This document shows, piece by piece, positions 14,069 through 15,638 of a stretch of DNA of 15,638 bases. The notes under the pieces were generated by a model that worked only from the letters and a program-made list of their open reading frames with translations, did not search any database and was not told the origin of the DNA. This DNA is from Micavibrio aeruginosavorus (GTDB lineage Bacteria; Pseudomonadota; Alphaproteobacteria; Micavibrionales; Micavibrionaceae): NCBI GenBank assembly GCA_003241475.1, contig QFQB01000041.1:1-15638 (forward strand). The letters run 5' to 3'. Position numbers and translations under genes: made by a program. Numbering within the stretch: the stretch's first letter is position 1; every line of letters begins with the position of its first letter.

Positions 14069-15274
14069 TTAGGCGGCCGCTTTATAGGCGGAAAGGGCCG
14101 CAACGCCGGGAAGCTCTTTGCCTTCGAGCCATTCGAGGAAGGCGCCGCCAGCGGAGGAGATATAAGTGAAATCATCCGCGGCGCCTGCGTTTTCGAGCGC
14201 AGAGACGGTGTCGCCGCCGCCCGCCACGGATACAAGGCTACCGGATTTTGTGAGCGTTGCCACGGCGCGGGCCAGATCGTTGGTGCCGCGATCAAAGGGT
14301 TTGACTTCGAACACGCCCATCGGGCCGTTCCACAGTGCGGTCTTGCAGCCGGACAAAATGTCTTCAAGCATCTCGATGGTTTCCGGTCCGACATCGACGG
14401 CTTCTTCTTCGGCGGGCATCGCTTCGGTCTTGCGGATTTCAAACGGCGCGTTTTCACCGAACTTCGTCACGCAGACGCGGTCGATCGGCAACAGCAATTC
14501 GCAACCAGCTTTTTCGCATGTGGCCAGAATGGTTTTGGCTTCCTCTATCATGTCGCGCTCGCACAGGGATTTTCCGACTTCAACGCCTTTGGCAGCGAGG
14601 AACGTGTTCGCCATGCCGCCGCCAAGAAAAAGATAATCCACTTTCTTGACGAGGTTGTTCAGCACCGAAAGTTTGGTTGAAATTTTCGAGCCGCCCACAA
14701 TAGCGATGACGGGCTTCTTTGGCGATTCCAGCGCGTCATTCAGCGCGTTCAATTCAGCTTCCATCAAAAAGCCGGCGGCTGTCGGCAGGCGGTGCGCCAG
14801 TCCTTCGGTAGACGCATGCGCGCGGTGCGCGGCGGAAAAGGCATCGTTCACATAGATATCGCCGAGCTTGGCAAGTTCAGCCGTAAAGCCGGCATCGTTC
14901 TTTTCTTCTCCTGCATGAAAACGGACGTTTTCCAGCAGAACGATTTCGCCGTCTTTGATGGAGGACACGGCTTTTGCGGCTTCGTCGCCGATGCAGTCTT
15001 TGGCGAAGGCGACTTTTACGCCCCAGCTCTTTTCGCAAACAGGTGCGAGGAAGGCTTGGGAGAATTCCGTGTCTGCCGAAGATTTCGGACGGCCGAAGTG
15101 GGAGAGGAGAACCGTCTTTGCACCCTTAGAGGTTAGGTAGTCGATAGTTGGCTTTAAACGGTCGATGCGGGTGGTATCCGTGACCTTGCCGTCCTTGGCC
15201 GGTACGTTGAGGTCCGCGCGCACGAGAACGCGTTTGCCTTTGAGGTCGAAATCCTGAAGCGTTTTAAAAGACAT
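14069..15274 (-). CDS. pgk: Phosphoglycerate kinase
   Basis: Pgk transfers the acyl phosphate of 1,3-bisphosphoglycerate to ADP in glycolysis, and acts in reverse in gluconeogenesis. The 401 residues show RADLNVP (19-25), where most family members have RVDLNVP, SHFGRP (58-63), ENVRFHAGEE (115-124), VGGSKISTK (193-201), LWNGPMGVFE (314-323), GGGDT (352-356) and SSAGGAFLEWLEGKELPG (373-390). The ATG at 15274 is preferred because AAGGAGAA lies 6 bases upstream; the frame's earlier ATG at 15310 lies within the preceding gene. It starts 13 bases after the stop of the iminopeptidase gene on the same strand, so the two are probably co-transcribed. Confidence 0.98.
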   Translation of the reverse strand: MSFKTLQDFDLKGKRVLVRADLNVPAKDGKVTDTTRIDRLKPTIDYLTSKGAKTVLLSHFGRPKSSADTEFSQAFLAPVCEKSWGVKVAFAKDCIGDEAAKAVSSIKDGEIVLLENVRFHAGEEKNDAGFTAELAKLGDIYVNDAFSAAHRAHASTEGLAHRLPTAAGFLMEAELNALNDALESPKKPVIAIVGGSKISTKLSVLNNLVKKVDYLFLGGGMANTFLAAKGVEVGKSLCERDMIEEAKTILATCEKAGCELLLPIDRVCVTKFGENAPFEIRKTEAMPAEEEAVDVGPETIEMLEDILSGCKTALWNGPMGVFEVKPFDRGTNDLARAVATLTKSGSLVSVAGGGDTVSALENAGAADDFTYISSAGGAFLEWLEGKELPGVAALSAYKAAA

Positions 15275-15287
15275 GGGTCGTTCTCCT

Positions 15288-15638
15288 TTATTTGTAGAGC
15301 GTTTTCGCATTTTCCGTTGCCTCGATCAAGCGCGAACGGATGGCGGGGTCCATGGAGGAATGGCCGCCGTCCGGCACCACCACATAGTCGGCTTCTGGCC
15401 AGAGCTGGTGCAGGCGATAGGCGGTGGAAAGGGGGCAAATGATATCGTATCGGCCATGAATGATGATAGAGGGAATGGCTCGGAATCTATCAACCTGACG
15501 GAGCAGGCTTTTTTCAGACGAGAGCTTTTCATTGCGGAAGTAATGGCATTCAAGACGGGCGATGGCGAGCGCTTCGGCCTTTTGCTCATCCGTTGTGATC
15601 GTCTGGTAATTGGGAATAAGGGATGAGCACGCGCTTTC
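15288..15638 (-). CDS. pip: Prolyl iminopeptidase, C-terminal part (5' end beyond right edge)
   Basis: The frame is open from the right edge to a TAA at 15288-15290, giving the last 116 residues. Prolyl iminopeptidase is an alpha/beta-hydrolase that removes N-terminal proline. Visible family features are ARLECHYFRN (27-36 of this part), IPSIIIHGRYDIICP (55-69) with the catalytic Asp at 65, LHQLWPEA (76-83), and PDGGHSSMD (89-97) with the catalytic His at 93. The nucleophile Ser lies in the missing part. The gene ends 13 bases before pgk, an unrelated enzyme, so the shared transcript is probably positional only. Confidence 0.9.
   Translation of the reverse strand, partial: ESACSSLIPNYQTITTDEQKAEALAIARLECHYFRNEKLSSEKSLLRQVDRFRAIPSIIIHGRYDIICPLSTAYRLHQLWPEADYVVVPDGGHSSMDPAIRSRLIEATENAKTLYK

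Noticed and set aside
15273..15626. 117-codon plus-strand frame at the right edge
   Set aside because: It is antisense to the prolyl iminopeptidase frame, which has the catalytic Asp and His motifs.

Overview
The window reads as a chromosomal housekeeping segment of an alphaproteobacterium of moderate GC content. The evidence is an Ffh and FtsY of alphaproteobacterial type, the ffh-rpsP-rimM order, the dapF/mtaB/ftsY neighbourhood, a DUF2336 protein (a family typical of Alphaproteobacteria) and a CtrA-type TTAA-N7-TTAA site. A Micavibrio-like lineage is possible, but the sequence alone does not settle this.

Layout. (1) 1-3033, minus strand: a promoter and structured leader, then ffh, rpsP, rimM and an unidentified gene running off the left edge. 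A strong hairpin with a T-tract lies between rpsP and rimM. (2) 3058-3970, minus: two unrecognised small genes. The intergenic region they share with dapF carries a CtrA-like site and a perfect DnaA-box 9-mer. (3) 4121-6233, plus: dapF, a small lipoprotein gene overlapping its stop, and a metallophosphoesterase gene cut in two by one in-frame TAA. (4) 6234-6383: a very AT-rich gap, then mtaB. (5) 7644-8982: a loosely packed stretch with one small orphan gene, a Sel1-repeat gene with its own promoter/operator-like element, and a palindromic intergenic element. (6) 8983-12246, plus: ftsY, a GIY-YIG-like gene with foreign-looking codon use, and amn (AMP nucleosidase), ending at a bidirectional terminator. 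(7) 12303-12593, minus: a small low-complexity protein; then a TTAA-rich gap and a DUF2336 gene on plus. (8) 14069-15638, minus: pgk, preceded by the 3' end of a prolyl iminopeptidase gene.

Functional links. Ffh and FtsY, the two GTPases of co-translational membrane targeting, are encoded about 6 kb apart. rpsP and rimM belong together because RimM matures the 30S subunit that contains S16. dapF supplies meso-diaminopimelate for peptidoglycan and lysine, mtaB modifies tRNA, amn degrades AMP, and pgk is glycolytic.

I found no defence system, prophage, CRISPR array or other clearly new system. The points most worth checking are the terminator placed just before rimM, the nonsense-split phosphoesterase, the codon-atypical GIY-YIG gene directly after ftsY, and the paired CtrA/DnaA sites upstream of two unknown genes.
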